Assembly: GCF_016406305.1 (NCBI RefSeq)
Contig: NZ_CP066369.1
Location: 4,296,501-4,360,500 of the forward strand
Source of the DNA: Shewanella putrefaciens
GTDB lineage: Bacteria > Pseudomonadota > Gammaproteobacteria > Enterobacterales > Shewanellaceae
DNA length: 64,000 nucleotides
Direction: 5' to 3'
Made by a program: the position numbers and the translations under genes. The notes below the pieces were generated by a model. It was not told where the DNA came from, made no database searches, and worked only from the letters and a program-made list of their open reading frames with translations. Of this stretch, positions 1 through 9,246 are shown piece after piece. Positions within the stretch are counted from its first letter, which is position 1, and each line of letters opens with the position of its first letter.

Positions 1-2508
1 AATCATAAAGCAATGATAGCAATATTTTCACCCGATGAGGACATGAACAAGAGGATTAGTTTCACTAGAGATTTCTCAAATTCACCCTATGTTTTGGTAA
101 CTCACAAGCAGGCTAAAAATATTGAAAATGATATCATCGTAATTCCAGATGGTGTTTTAAATATCAACATTCTCAGAAAAAACTTCCCTAATGCAGATAT
201 CATAATTACTGATAACTATTTAGAAGCATTAAACAATATCGCTACAGGTTCAGCTAACACAACAATTGCGCCTATGGTATTAGCGGATTTTTACGTAAAC
301 AGTTATTTTAGCGATGTTTTAGAAGTGAGTAAAATCATAGATGAAATACCCGAGGCCTTAGTCAGTTTTGCAATAGCTAGCTCAAATCCTCTATTAAAAA
401 GTATTCTTAACAAAACATTAGCCGTCATTCCACCTGATGAGCTACAAATGGCAGAAAACCGTTGGCGTCGTAATGCGTTACCTGCGCGTCAGAGTTGGAA
501 AGATTATAAATATACTATTTCGACAATCATAATTGCTTCTGCAATTATGATCTTAATTTCAATCATATGGGCGCTATACACTCATACCCATTATCGTAAA
601 CGTCTATTAGCAAAAAAAGAACTTAATCAACAACTGCAATTTATGCAATCCATTGTAGATGCGATCCCTCACCCTATTTATGTCAGAAATAAAAGACGTG
701 AACTCACTATGTGCAATGAAAGCTACTTAGCCGCTTTTGAGGCAACGCGAGAAGAGTTGCTGCATAAAACTACAGTGGAGGGCATAAACCGTTCCCAAGA
801 GGCTCCCGAAGTCGATAGAGAATATATGCAAGCCTTAGAGGATGGCATTGCTGTATTTAAGGATAGGGAGCTCCATATAAATGGTAAAAAATACAATATT
901 TATCACTGGTTTAAATCTTACGGGGATGAGACGGGAAATGTTGAAGGTATTATTGGGGGCTGGATAGATGTCAGCGATCGAGTCAGACTGATTAAGGAAT
1001 TAGAGCACGCGAAGGAAGTTGCAGATAGTGCAAGCCAGGCAAAAAGCACTTTCTTAGCCATTATGAGCCATGAAATTCGTACACCTATGAATGCTATTAT
1101 CGGTATGCTGGAACTGGCATTAAAACGTGCTAATACGCAGCAGTTTGATTTCAATTCAATTAAAGTTGCCTATGATTCAGCCAATGGGCTACTCGAGCTT
1201 ATTGGTGATATTCTGGATATAGCACGCATTGAAGCAGGCCAACTGACTCTTTCACCCATTCGTGCAAATCTGAAAACCATAGTGACTTCTGTCGTACGGG
1301 TTTTTGATGGTTTAGCAAAGCAAAAGGGGATCAATTTAGAGTTAGACTTCGATCCCGATATCAATAAGGATGTGCTAGTCGATCCTATGAGGATAAAACA
1401 AATCCTTTCTAACTTAATTGGCAATGCGATCAAGTTTACTGACAGTGGTCTCGTTACGATAAAAATCCAATCGGAAAGCTTAATTAATACAAAAAGGAGC
1501 ATTCTATTTACTGTAACTGATACCGGCATTGGCATTTCCGAAAAAGATCAACAGAAGCTATTTACTCCTTTTAGTCAAGCCCATGGCACAACTAATACAT
1601 ATGGTGGAACTGGTCTCGGACTGATGATATGCCATTCTCTTTGCGAAATGATGGGAGGAAAAATAACCCTTGAAAGCTATCCTAATCAAGGGACTAAAAT
1701 TAGCATGCGACTCACCTTAATCCAATTTGAGGAAGACGCTTCAACCGCAACAATGCACACTCCTATAGATATGTCTCCCATGATACCTCTGGATATTCTC
1801 ATTGTTGACGATCATCCCGCCAACCGCTTACTGCTAGCACAACAACTCACTTATCTTGGCCATAAAGTGGACGAGGCTGAAAATGGGGTAATGGCGTTAG
1901 TAAAATTTGAGGATAAGCAATATCAAATGATTGTTACCGACTGCAATATGCCAGAAATGGATGGCTACGAATTATGTAGAAAAATCAGAATAATAGAAAA
2001 AAACTTTTTATATAGCCCAGTAATTATTGGTTATACGGCCAATGCTCAAAAGGATGCTAAAGAAGCATGCTTAAATGCAGGGATGAATGACTGTCTTTTC
2101 AAACCTATTAGTCTTGCTGAACTTGAGAAAATGCTCAGACATTTTTCACCAGAGAAAGAAATCATGGCAGCACCCCATTTTGAAGCGACATCGGTAGAAA
2201 AATTAACAGGAAATAATACTGAATTAGTGGATAAATTACTCCGCGAGTTACTGAAAAGCAACCAAGCTGACTTAGCTGCCTTATATAGAGCTTTTAAAAC
2301 TCAAGATCTTAACTCAGTGAAGGAGCTTGCCCATAAAATTAAAGGGGCAGCAAGAATTATTGATGCCAAGAGATTAGTTGCTATTTGTGAAAAACTTGAG
2401 CATCCCCATCTCTATGGGGATTTAAGTGCACACATAGCACAATTAGAAGCGGATATATTCGCCCTTGAGGAAGAAGTAACGACCTATTTAACTAAGCTAT
2501 ATTCATAA
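1..2508 (+). CDS. BvgS/EvgS-like hybrid sensor histidine kinase, 5' truncated by window start
   Basis: Inner-membrane phosphorelay kinase. The frame is open to base 1, so the N-terminus is missing and the first Met (base 13) is probably internal. Numbering from that Met: residues 1-150 resemble the end of a periplasmic solute-binding (SBP_bac_3) sensor domain (ending DELQMAENRW), a membrane helix lies at about 168-190, a PAS domain at about 200-330, then HisKA with phospho-acceptor H353 (MSHEIRTPMN), an ATPase domain with NLIGNAIKF, DTGIGI and GGTGLGL boxes, a receiver domain with D643 (TDCNMPEMDG), and an Hpt domain with H774 (AHKIKGAAR). This order is that of the BvgS/EvgS family. No separate response regulator is in the window; it may lie upstream. 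The gene converges on the fimbrial operon, so control of that operon is a reasonable guess only. Confidence 0.9.
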   Translation, partial: NHKAMIAIFSPDEDMNKRISFTRDFSNSPYVLVTHKQAKNIENDIIVIPDGVLNINILRKNFPNADIIITDNYLEALNNIATGSANTTIAPMVLADFYVNSYFSDVLEVSKIIDEIPEALVSFAIASSNPLLKSILNKTLAVIPPDELQMAENRWRRNALPARQSWKDYKYTISTIIIASAIMILISIIWALYTHTHYRKRLLAKKELNQQLQFMQSIVDAIPHPIYVRNKRRELTMCNESYLAAFEATREELLHKTTVEGINRSQEAPEVDREYMQALEDGIAVFKDRELHINGKKYNIYHWFKSYGDETGNVEGIIGGWIDVSDRVRLIKELEHAKEVADSASQAKSTFLAIMSHEIRTPMNAIIGMLELALKRANTQQFDFNSIKVAYDSANGLLELIGDILDIARIEAGQLTLSPIRANLKTIVTSVVRVFDGLAKQKGINLELDFDPDINKDVLVDPMRIKQILSNLIGNAIKFTDSGLVTIKIQSESLINTKRSILFTVTDTGIGISEKDQQKLFTPFSQAHGTTNTYGGTGLGLMICHSLCEMMGGKITLESYPNQGTKISMRLTLIQFEEDASTATMHTPIDMSPMIPLDILIVDDHPANRLLLAQQLTYLGHKVDEAENGVMALVKFEDKQYQMIVTDCNMPEMDGYELCRKIRIIEKNFLYSPVIIGYTANAQKDAKEACLNAGMNDCLFKPISLAELEKMLRHFSPEKEIMAAPHFEATSVEKLTGNNTELVDKLLRELLKSNQADLAALYRAFKTQDLNSVKELAHKIKGAARIIDAKRLVAICEKLEHPHLYGDLSAHIAQLEADIFALEEEVTTYLTKLYS

Positions 2509-2511
2509 GAG

Positions 2512-2546
2512 TATGGCCCTATTTAGATATACGATTTAGGGCCATA
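2512..2546. terminator. Hairpin between convergent kinase and fimbrial genes
   Basis: Perfect 10-base inverted repeat TATGGCCCTA (2512-2521) / TAGGGCCATA (2537-2546) with a 15-base loop, between the stop codons of two convergent genes. There is no clear T-run on either side, so it is a likely bidirectional 3'-end hairpin rather than a textbook terminator. Confidence 0.55.
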
Positions 2547-2549
2547 AAC

Positions 2550-3284
2550 TCACTCTATCTTTGCTGAGAACAGTTGAATGTTACCATCATCATCAACATA
2601 CTCTGCTGTTATAAACACAATATCAGAAGCTAATTTAGCATTATCAGGCATATCCACTTCCGTTGCGGAAAATGGTGCTAACATACCACTGTAAATAGAA
2701 TGTTCTTTCCCATTTATAGTTGCTCTTATATTTTGATAAGTCACAAAATAGGGAGAATTATTTTTTACCTTTATCATCCCACTCTGATAAAAAAACTGCT
2801 GCAAACTTGGGATCCTGTCAACGGTCTCATTTAGACCATCCGGCCTAATAAACACTTTCATTTGAGTCCGTAGAGCGACGACTAATAGCTGCCCTGCTGA
2901 GTCGTTCATTTGCTTCAATGGTGAAGGAGGCACTTCATACAAATTTAGCCAATAGAGTTGTTCTTGATTTTCTACAGCATGCTCTGAAATGTTAAGTAAA
3001 CTTATATGCTTACTTTCATTTTTAGCCAATTTCAGCAGGCCTGGGTTGGGTAAAATTGGCGCGTTTGCCACTTCAGGGCCAGAGTCTGGATCGCCGTCAT
3101 CCACCCACAGTTGCACCATCACAGGGTATTCATTAACATTTACCAATGACAATCCCTGCTCCCTGTCTGATGCCATAAAAATGATTCGACTCTTATCCGC
3201 AACTACGCCAGCCATTGCAACCGACATCATAAAATAACCGAGGAATAAGCTACTGAACCCGAATAAGTACTTCCGCTTTTGCAT
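2550..3284 (-). CDS. Second periplasmic pilus chaperone (PapD-like)
   Basis: 244 residues with a signal peptide (hydrophobic stretch ending near MSVAMAG) followed by the N-terminal Ig-like chaperone domain: VVADKSRIIFMASDREQG and VMVQLWVDDGDPDSGP are the usual first strands of PapD/FimC relatives. These proteins hold pilin subunits in the periplasm by donor-strand complementation and pass them to the usher. It is the last gene of the fimbrial operon and its start overlaps the end of the tip-adhesin gene by 35 bases, so the two are probably translationally coupled and this copy may serve the tip subunit. The family assignment is strong; the division of labour with the first chaperone is inference. 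Confidence 0.85.
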   Translation of the reverse strand: MQKRKYLFGFSSLFLGYFMMSVAMAGVVADKSRIIFMASDREQGLSLVNVNEYPVMVQLWVDDGDPDSGPEVANAPILPNPGLLKLAKNESKHISLLNISEHAVENQEQLYWLNLYEVPPSPLKQMNDSAGQLLVVALRTQMKVFIRPDGLNETVDRIPSLQQFFYQSGMIKVKNNSPYFVTYQNIRATINGKEHSIYSGMLAPFSATEVDMPDNAKLASDIVFITAEYVDDDGNIQLFSAKIE

Positions 3285-4581
3285 AATATTTTCCAGCCGT
3301 AGGGTTTATCCCAGGTAGCTTGCCAAAAACAACATGATAGCTATCTAGATATTGGTAACTATTGCCTGTATCGCTAATACGATTTCCAATTAATGGTCGC
3401 CAACCATCCTTCCAAGCCTGATAGTTTTCTTCTAAGCTAGTTCTATTTTCAAAATTTAAAAATGGTTGTTCGACACTATCGGCACGTTCCAACTTGACAC
3501 CTACTCCTTTTGCAATATTAGCTTCACCATAACCATTGCTCACCAAATAGGTTACTGCATCTGCACTCGATAAACCCAGTGATCGCGCCGCTTGATAATT
3601 AGTTGTATCAATTTTGAATGCTATTGCATTAGCATTTACCGCTGGTCCATTCATATTAGCGCTCGCTTGGCAACGGTAATGTATCTGTATCTCCGCTTCG
3701 CGTGCAATTCCACGATTTAATTCATCAATAGTGATTGTCGGGAATAACACATAAGGTGTGACACTGGTGACGGCACAACCTCCAGCCCTTCTGGTATATA
3801 ATTGTTTATATAAACTAATATTCCCTGGCCAATTAGCATACCAACCAGGATAATGACTAATATGATCAACCCCTTCCGTAGGATAGGCAAGACCAGGCCC
3901 TCCAAAGGCAATATAGGCCGCGGGTTGGTTATAACTATAAGCCGTGGTTTGGGTATATCCCCTCACATCGCCTATTCGAAATAGCTCTACCGTTATATCA
4001 CTAAAATTTTTTGCCTTTACGAGTATTCGGCCTTGGGCATCACGATCTAGTCCCCGTAGCGGGTTATACTGCCATCGTCGAGAAAAATACTGACCCGTTG
4101 AGTTATTTTTAACCCTAGTGACAAGGTTTTTCACATAGGTACCATAACCCCTCTCAATTCCATAAGCAGCACCATCTTCATACATTCCGCTAAAAGCGTC
4201 ATCCGCATTGACTGAATAGATTTCATAAAGACTATATTCATCCGCAGAATCACACCGAAAGAGCACTTGTTCAGGATTATATCCACCTTCTTGCCCATAA
4301 GTGGTAAAAGGGACAATACTCGCACCCAATAAAGTGCCATTGGGCTGGAAGCTTTCATCTGTAATATTAATCACTGGTAAATTCAGCATTCCTCGATTGG
4401 CATCAAACGCTCCATGCCATAATGCTGTTTTACCATACTCAGGGGCGACATAATAAAAATCTGCCGGATTTGTTGTGGTCGTCGATATACGGTAGCACGT
4501 TGCCATAGCGTGATCGCTAATAAAAGTGGCAAACACAATAGATCCCACAGCTAATAGCCGACCTAGATTGAACTTAATCAT
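3250..4581 (-). CDS. Probable fimbrial tip adhesin
   Basis: About 443 residues. I chose the ATG at 4581, 11 bases after the usher stop, because it is directly followed by a signal peptide (MIKFNLGRLLAVGS...DHAMA); an in-frame start 27 bases upstream would overlap the usher gene. The length, about two to three times that of a pilin, and the position after the usher suggest a two-domain tip subunit: an N-terminal receptor-binding part (Cys-containing, rich in Tyr and Gly) and a C-terminal pilin-like part starting near the GGCAVTSVTPYVLFP segment and ending in alternating strands (YYAKAEVLIRVQ). No specific lectin family is recognised, so the ligand is unknown. Its gene overlaps the downstream chaperone gene. 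Confidence 0.65.
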   Translation of the reverse strand: MIKFNLGRLLAVGSIVFATFISDHAMATCYRISTTTTNPADFYYVAPEYGKTALWHGAFDANRGMLNLPVINITDESFQPNGTLLGASIVPFTTYGQEGGYNPEQVLFRCDSADEYSLYEIYSVNADDAFSGMYEDGAAYGIERGYGTYVKNLVTRVKNNSTGQYFSRRWQYNPLRGLDRDAQGRILVKAKNFSDITVELFRIGDVRGYTQTTAYSYNQPAAYIAFGGPGLAYPTEGVDHISHYPGWYANWPGNISLYKQLYTRRAGGCAVTSVTPYVLFPTITIDELNRGIAREAEIQIHYRCQASANMNGPAVNANAIAFKIDTTNYQAARSLGLSSADAVTYLVSNGYGEANIAKGVGVKLERADSVEQPFLNFENRTSLEENYQAWKDGWRPLIGNRISDTGNSYQYLDSYHVVFGKLPGINPTAGKYYAKAEVLIRVQ

Positions 4582-4591
4582 AGTTTTTATC

Positions 4592-7201
4592 TCAATTAAT
4601 CCGCTCACATAGCGCTGGCATTCTTAATAAAGTGCTATCACGACTGCTATCGAGGACATAATCAAAGTGACATTGTTGATCGGGCTTATTTCCCCAATTT
4701 ACAGTCAACTGACCACTCGGTTTAGACGCTCTGATATAAGCCATACCAGCCTGTCCAACCATGCCCAATACTAGGCCATCTTCGTCCACGACTTCGGCAC
4801 CAATAGGGATAACATCGCCATTGACTTGCTGAGTCATAAAGACGACGGCTATCCCGTGTCGAGTCTCGAATTTCATTTTAACGATAGCCCCGGCATAGGG
4901 CGCAATAAGTTGCTGTGTATCAAGGAGTTCTGTACTACTCAACATTGAACCATTATCGAGTGTGATCCGATTTGACCTATATGGTGTAAGTGAAGGAACA
5001 ATAGCATAGCCCTTACCATCAATTTCAGTGCCCCAATGATTAGTAATACTTGCTCCTTGTGCCCCATCTGCTTCAACTATCGCAAAGGTGTCCGTTAAAT
5101 TCTGGCTCAAGGTCGCACCTCCAGAGTGTATAACAACGGCTCCACTAATCCCTGCGCTAGCTTGTTGGTATGAGTCAGCAATAGAATAACTCCCCGATAA
5201 AGTGGCTTGGCTAAGACGCTTCTGGGTATTGACACTAATGCTTTTACTGGAATCATCTTCTCGCTGAAAAGCAGCGTTTAGACCATATGTCCAAGTCTTA
5301 TCATTTGAAACTATTCCAGATGACCCAATATTATAATTATGCCCCCCCTGGGATGAGTGACTATACCCAGTGTTAAGCATATTTGACTGACGACTCCCTA
5401 GTGGAATAGATAAAGTTAAACTCACTAAGTCCTCTTTTGTTCTACCAACATCACCACCATTTGTGTCATCAAATGGGTAATTCACAAACCCACTTTGTAT
5501 TGGTAATTGGCTCATATATTGGCGTGAAAACGTTAAGCCTAAGTTCCAAGAACCTAAACCAACAGAATATCCCAGTTGCAATTGATCATCATCGTCACGA
5601 CCGTCACGGTATTGGCGTTTAGAACCACTCACATAAATAAAACCAAACTCATCTAAGCTCTGATTTAAGCTCAAGGTCATTTCTGTTCGTTGTTTATAGG
5701 TTTCTGATTCAAAAAAATTGTCATTCTCGAGTGCCTTTCTAATCCCTAAAATATCGCTCAGTTCCCGATATGACTCCGTAGAATAATGGTAACCAGCAAG
5801 TGAGACTGATGTTCCTGAACCAAATGAATGACTATAATTGAGGCCTAGACGCCAGCCATTTTTCCAGTCATCGAGACCAAACTCATTAGAAATCCGAGAA
5901 CTTGAATGCACTGTCGTTAAGCCAAAAGCTCCCCATTCAGTACCAAGGACGGTACCAAGACTCAAAGCTAAATAGTCATCCGCTATACGTCCACCACTGT
6001 TAAAGGTTAACGTATTGCTCAGACCATATTCATAGACCAAGTCAGCAAAATAATCACCTGAGCCTATATAATCAACTTCACCCACCGAAAGTGCATATTG
6101 GGAATGGCCTTCACGTAAGGAACCTGGTACTGCACTAAATGGCACAGTAAAGTTTGATAGTTTGCCATCAGCTTCTGTCACTTCGACAAGAAGATCTCCC
6201 TCATAACTGGTTGGGTATAGGTCATTAATAATAAATGGTCCCGCTGCAACCGTTGTTTGGTAAATACTGATACCATTCTGTTTGATCACTACCTTAGCTG
6301 TTGAATTTGCAAGCCCTCGTACAACAGGTGCATAGCCACGCTGTGAATCTGGCAACATACGGTTATCAGTCTGTAATTGCACCCCCGTAAAACCCAAGCT
6401 ACTGAAAGTACTGCCACGGGTATAAGCGTCACCGAGCAACAACTCACTCTGCGTATCAGATAGGGCACGTATGGCATAGGTCCGAATCGAATTAAAGCTC
6501 TCCTGTGAACTTTGATCCGCCTCACTATAATGGTAACTCGACTGGTTTCTCAGACGCCATAAACCAAGATTCACGCCCGAATTTAGTCCAGTGTAAAACG
6601 CGCGCATATCACTGCCAGTATCACGACTATTCGTTTGATAAAAATTACTGTTATAGTTTACAAACCCTGCAGTTTCACCCGCATCCCATGATGAAGAATC
6701 AACAAATCCCCTTGGTGTCCGCTGTAAATAAGCTTGTGGTACAGTAATTTCTAGTCTTAATTTTTCAGAGTCAAACTGGGTAGTCACCCCTGCGACGACC
6801 GCACTCGGCAATGCACATTCAGAATTGATCAATTCAACTTCATTAATATATTCTGAAATAACATTTGATTCCTTCCAGAAATTTAAATCCAGACATGGGA
6901 ATATTTTTTCAGCATCGCTCAATTTAAAATCTATAGTTTTCCGGTTTAAAAAACTACCATTTACATATATATCTATCTGATACTTACCAGGTAACACACT
7001 TGAAGTGTTATTAAAACGTGATATATAATCACCCCCATAACCACCAAATAAAAATTTGTCATCAAAAATAAACTCTTGGAGAGTTTGATTATCATCAAGC
7101 AATTCATTTGCTAACAAACTCGATGAAAAACACAGTATTATATTAGAGAGAAACACGAATACACAAAAAAATTTATTTTTTGCTGACTTAGAATTATTCA
7201 T
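4592..7201 (-). CDS. Fimbrial outer membrane usher (FimD/PapC family)
   Basis: 869 residues, usual for ushers (800-880). A signal peptide is followed by the N-terminal chaperone-binding domain (FDDKFLFGG..., then LPGKYQIDIYVNG and the Cys in PCLD), a long beta-barrel with the plug region (RGYAPVVRGLANSTAKVVIKQ and FIINDLYPTSYEGDL are diagnostic segments), and the C-terminal domain with a Cys pair near the end (QQCHFDY...PALCERIN). It forms the outer-membrane pore that receives chaperone-subunit complexes and polymerises the fimbria. It starts 11 bases after the stop of the chaperone gene and is clearly in the same operon. Confidence 0.97.
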   Translation of the reverse strand: MNNSKSAKNKFFCVFVFLSNIILCFSSSLLANELLDDNQTLQEFIFDDKFLFGGYGGDYISRFNNTSSVLPGKYQIDIYVNGSFLNRKTIDFKLSDAEKIFPCLDLNFWKESNVISEYINEVELINSECALPSAVVAGVTTQFDSEKLRLEITVPQAYLQRTPRGFVDSSSWDAGETAGFVNYNSNFYQTNSRDTGSDMRAFYTGLNSGVNLGLWRLRNQSSYHYSEADQSSQESFNSIRTYAIRALSDTQSELLLGDAYTRGSTFSSLGFTGVQLQTDNRMLPDSQRGYAPVVRGLANSTAKVVIKQNGISIYQTTVAAGPFIINDLYPTSYEGDLLVEVTEADGKLSNFTVPFSAVPGSLREGHSQYALSVGEVDYIGSGDYFADLVYEYGLSNTLTFNSGGRIADDYLALSLGTVLGTEWGAFGLTTVHSSSRISNEFGLDDWKNGWRLGLNYSHSFGSGTSVSLAGYHYSTESYRELSDILGIRKALENDNFFESETYKQRTEMTLSLNQSLDEFGFIYVSGSKRQYRDGRDDDDQLQLGYSVGLGSWNLGLTFSRQYMSQLPIQSGFVNYPFDDTNGGDVGRTKEDLVSLTLSIPLGSRQSNMLNTGYSHSSQGGHNYNIGSSGIVSNDKTWTYGLNAAFQREDDSSKSISVNTQKRLSQATLSGSYSIADSYQQASAGISGAVVIHSGGATLSQNLTDTFAIVEADGAQGASITNHWGTEIDGKGYAIVPSLTPYRSNRITLDNGSMLSSTELLDTQQLIAPYAGAIVKMKFETRHGIAVVFMTQQVNGDVIPIGAEVVDEDGLVLGMVGQAGMAYIRASKPSGQLTVNWGNKPDQQCHFDYVLDSSRDSTLLRMPALCERIN

Positions 7202-7212
7202 AGGTTTTACTA

Positions 7213-7965
7213 CTACCGTCTAGGTTTCGCCTCGATCATATATTCATTTTTAACCGCCCCCCCATAATCATTCACAAGAGTGAACTCTACTTTAATAGGG
7301 TATTTCAAAACAAACTGTTGATTCTTAACTTTCACTGTCTGCTTTGATTTAGGATCAACCATATTTATAGGTATTTTTAACTCTTGATTACCCGCCGTGA
7401 TTTTCATATCCACAAACGAGGCAAAAAATGCCGAACGATTATCAATGTCAACAAAGATGCCATTGTCAGCATATTCAACATCGAAATGCATATGTTTATG
7501 TATATCGGCTGAATGAGTAGTCAATTCTGTTGGTCGATAAAAAACTTTAACTCTATGCTTTAACATTACAAGCATTTGGTTTTCGCCCAAATTATCCTTA
7601 GATACTGGGGGTATTTGCAGAAAATTTAGATAAAAAATACTCTCTCGATCATTTGGTAATTCATCACCACTGTAAATTAATCGAACTAGCTGTCCTCGCT
7701 TGGGTTCCATTTTAAAGATTGCCGGCAAGGTGACGAATGGTCCATCGGCATTATCTGGCGTTGACTCAGGATTATTAATATCCGTCCAAATCTGAACAAC
7801 ATTAGGGAATGTGTCATTATTTGTTAGCTGGACAGTACGCTCTTTAGCATCACTCGGATAAATCACGCGGGTATTAGTCATAACTACACTAGCATCTACG
7901 GAACATCCATATACCAGTAGAGAAAGAAACAGCAATGAACGCAGGTATGTAGAAAATAGAGACAT
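7213..7965 (-). CDS. Periplasmic pilus chaperone (PapD-like)
   Basis: 250 residues, signal peptide to about residue 26 (LLFLSLLVYGCSVDA), then the typical chaperone start SVVMTNTRVIYPSDAKERTVQLTN with VVQIWTD, and the FYLNFLQIPP strand. Role: folding and usher delivery of the pilin encoded just upstream. A Cys near the signal-peptide end could suggest a lipobox (VYGC), but the family is periplasmic, and signal peptidase I cleavage after VDA is equally possible. It is separated from the major pilin gene by 67 bases that hold a hairpin, so its expression may be lower than that of the pilin. Confidence 0.93.
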   Translation of the reverse strand: MSLFSTYLRSLLFLSLLVYGCSVDASVVMTNTRVIYPSDAKERTVQLTNNDTFPNVVQIWTDINNPESTPDNADGPFVTLPAIFKMEPKRGQLVRLIYSGDELPNDRESIFYLNFLQIPPVSKDNLGENQMLVMLKHRVKVFYRPTELTTHSADIHKHMHFDVEYADNGIFVDIDNRSAFFASFVDMKITAGNQELKIPINMVDPKSKQTVKVKNQQFVLKYPIKVEFTLVNDYGGAVKNEYMIEAKPRR

Positions 7966-7994
7966 TATTATTCCGTAAAGTAGCAGTAACTAGG

Positions 7995-8019
7995 GGCTCA
8001 CTCATAACATAAGTGAGCC
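7995..8019. terminator. Intergenic hairpin between major pilin and chaperone genes
   Basis: Perfect 8-base stem GGCTCACT (7995-8002) / AGTGAGCC (8012-8019), 9-base loop, 13 bases after the pilin stop. No T-run follows in the direction of transcription, so it looks like a partial terminator or an RNA-stability element that would leave pilin mRNA in excess over chaperone/usher mRNA. Confidence 0.5.
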
Positions 8020-8032
8020 AAACATCAAAAAA

Positions 8033-8560
8033 TTACTGGTAAGAAACAGCGTATTGAACAGAGCCCGTCACGCTACCTGAAGTGGCAGTACCAGTTTCAG
8101 TGATATACTGCACAGCAAAATCATAAGAAGCAGAAGTCGCAGCAGCATCCAGATTTAAACCAGCGACAGTTGCACCACCAGTTAGGTTAATACCAGTACC
8201 ACCTACACCATCCAAAAGTTGTAAAGCAACGTTTGTAGCTGTCCCGGTGTTGCCTAAATTACCTGCCCCAGTCACGCTGTTACCAACGAAAACAGTGTTA
8301 ATAGGTAACGCTTGAGCGGCGGCAGTACAACCACTCACTGCGATAGTAAAAGCGGTTTCGCCTGCTGTTGCTCCTGCGCTAGCGAGATCAGCTGTAGACA
8401 CTGTTGGTAGCAATACTGTTGGATTTGAAGCATTACCATTAATTGTCACGTCACAGGTTTGGTCAGATACTTCACCGATAAAAGTGATGGTGTTATTAGC
8501 TTGAGCATTAGCACCAAATAATGCGCCTGAAACTAGAATAGATAGTGTTAATTTTCTCAT
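8033..8560 (-). CDS. Major fimbrial subunit (type 1-like pilin)
   Basis: 175 residues. Signal peptide MRKLTLSILVSGALFGANAQA is followed by the first pilin strand NNTITFIGEVSDQTCDV; the two Cys of the pilin disulfide are in QTCD and SGCT. Small residues (Ala, Gly, Thr, Val) dominate and the protein ends in VQYAVSYQ, with the penultimate aromatic residue typical of chaperone-usher pilins. An AGGA ribosome site precedes the ATG by about six bases. It is the first gene of the operon with chaperone, usher, tip adhesin and second chaperone, and is the likely shaft subunit. Confidence 0.93.
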   Translation of the reverse strand: MRKLTLSILVSGALFGANAQANNTITFIGEVSDQTCDVTINGNASNPTVLLPTVSTADLASAGATAGETAFTIAVSGCTAAAQALPINTVFVGNSVTGAGNLGNTGTATNVALQLLDGVGGTGINLTGGATVAGLNLDAAATSASYDFAVQYITETGTATSGSVTGSVQYAVSYQ

Positions 8561-8902
8561 TAGATTTCCTACTTCGCTTGTTAAACATCAGGTTGTGGCT
8601 CATCAGATAAGCTGGCCTCATACTACAACTGCCACTCTTGGCGTTGTATAGGGTTAAACCTGTTGGCGTGTAGGATATTTCCGATAAGTTAATCATCTGA
8701 ACAAATAATCCTTCAACTATTTGTGCCTTTATCTTAATCACACGATGTATTACATCAGAAGTTTATATGGCTAGAGAAAGCCATTTTTGATAATCAGAGG
8801 ATTGTATCGCTTGTGACTGGACAATCAGTTGGGTAGTTGGAGTTTGATAGGGTAAAGAGCAGCAACTATAAATATACATAAGCCGCTCTTCTATTGTGCC
8901 TA
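8561..8902. promoter_or_regulatory. 342-base intergenic region upstream of the major pilin, with palindrome
   Basis: No convincing gene. It must hold the fimbrial operon promoter (minus strand), but I cannot pick -35/-10 boxes with confidence. Visible structure: a 13-base palindrome GATGTATTACATC at 8744-8756, a small hairpin ATGGCT/AGCCAT at 8767-8784, and a longer imperfect hairpin at 8855-8890 (AAGAGC/GCTCTT arms) that may end transcription of the upstream minus-strand gene. I saw no pair of inverted repeats of the kind that flank invertible fimbrial promoters. Confidence 0.4.
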
Positions 8903-9235
8903 TTAATTATAATTAAGTGAGAGTAATACTTGACCTTCTTCGACTTTATCAAGAGTTGAATAATTAATTTGCTCAAAGTCTGTCAGTATTGCAGATCTAT
9001 CACCGACACTCATGGTCGTAGTTAACAATCTGGTCTGTATGGCTAGTGTGGTAAATTGATGGAGGTTTTGATCATAACAGGAAATACTAGAAAAGTTTGA
9101 GTAACAACCGGGTTCAGCAATCTCGCCTTGAAAAGTGAGAGTATTAAATTCACTCTTAGCTGCTGAACCGAAACTTAAACTCACACTCAAAATAGCACCG
9201 ATAGCAGACACAACACTTGATGTTACCTTTAGCAT
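8903..9235 (-). CDS. Short pilin-like secreted protein
   Basis: 110 residues: signal peptide (MLKVTSSVVSAIGAILSVSLSFGSA) followed by FNTLTFQGEIAEPGCYSN, which is close to the first strand of the neighbouring major pilin (TITFIGEVSDQTCDV), two further Cys-region residues (SISCYD), and an end (VLLSLNYN) resembling a pilin C-terminus with penultimate Tyr. Pilins are usually 150-180 residues, so this is either a minimal minor subunit, an assembly regulator/terminator, or a decayed pilin with an internal deletion. It lies 342 bases upstream of the fimbrial operon on the same strand. The fimbrial link is inference from sequence likeness and position. Confidence 0.6.
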   Translation of the reverse strand: MLKVTSSVVSAIGAILSVSLSFGSAAKSEFNTLTFQGEIAEPGCYSNFSSISCYDQNLHQFTTLAIQTRLLTTTMSVGDRSAILTDFEQINYSTLDKVEEGQVLLSLNYN

Positions 9236-9246
9236 ATTATCACCCG

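Noticed and set aside
8561..8902. Phase-variable invertible element in front of the fimbrial operon.
   Set aside because: No pair of matching inverted repeats flanks a promoter-sized segment and no recombinase gene is nearby.
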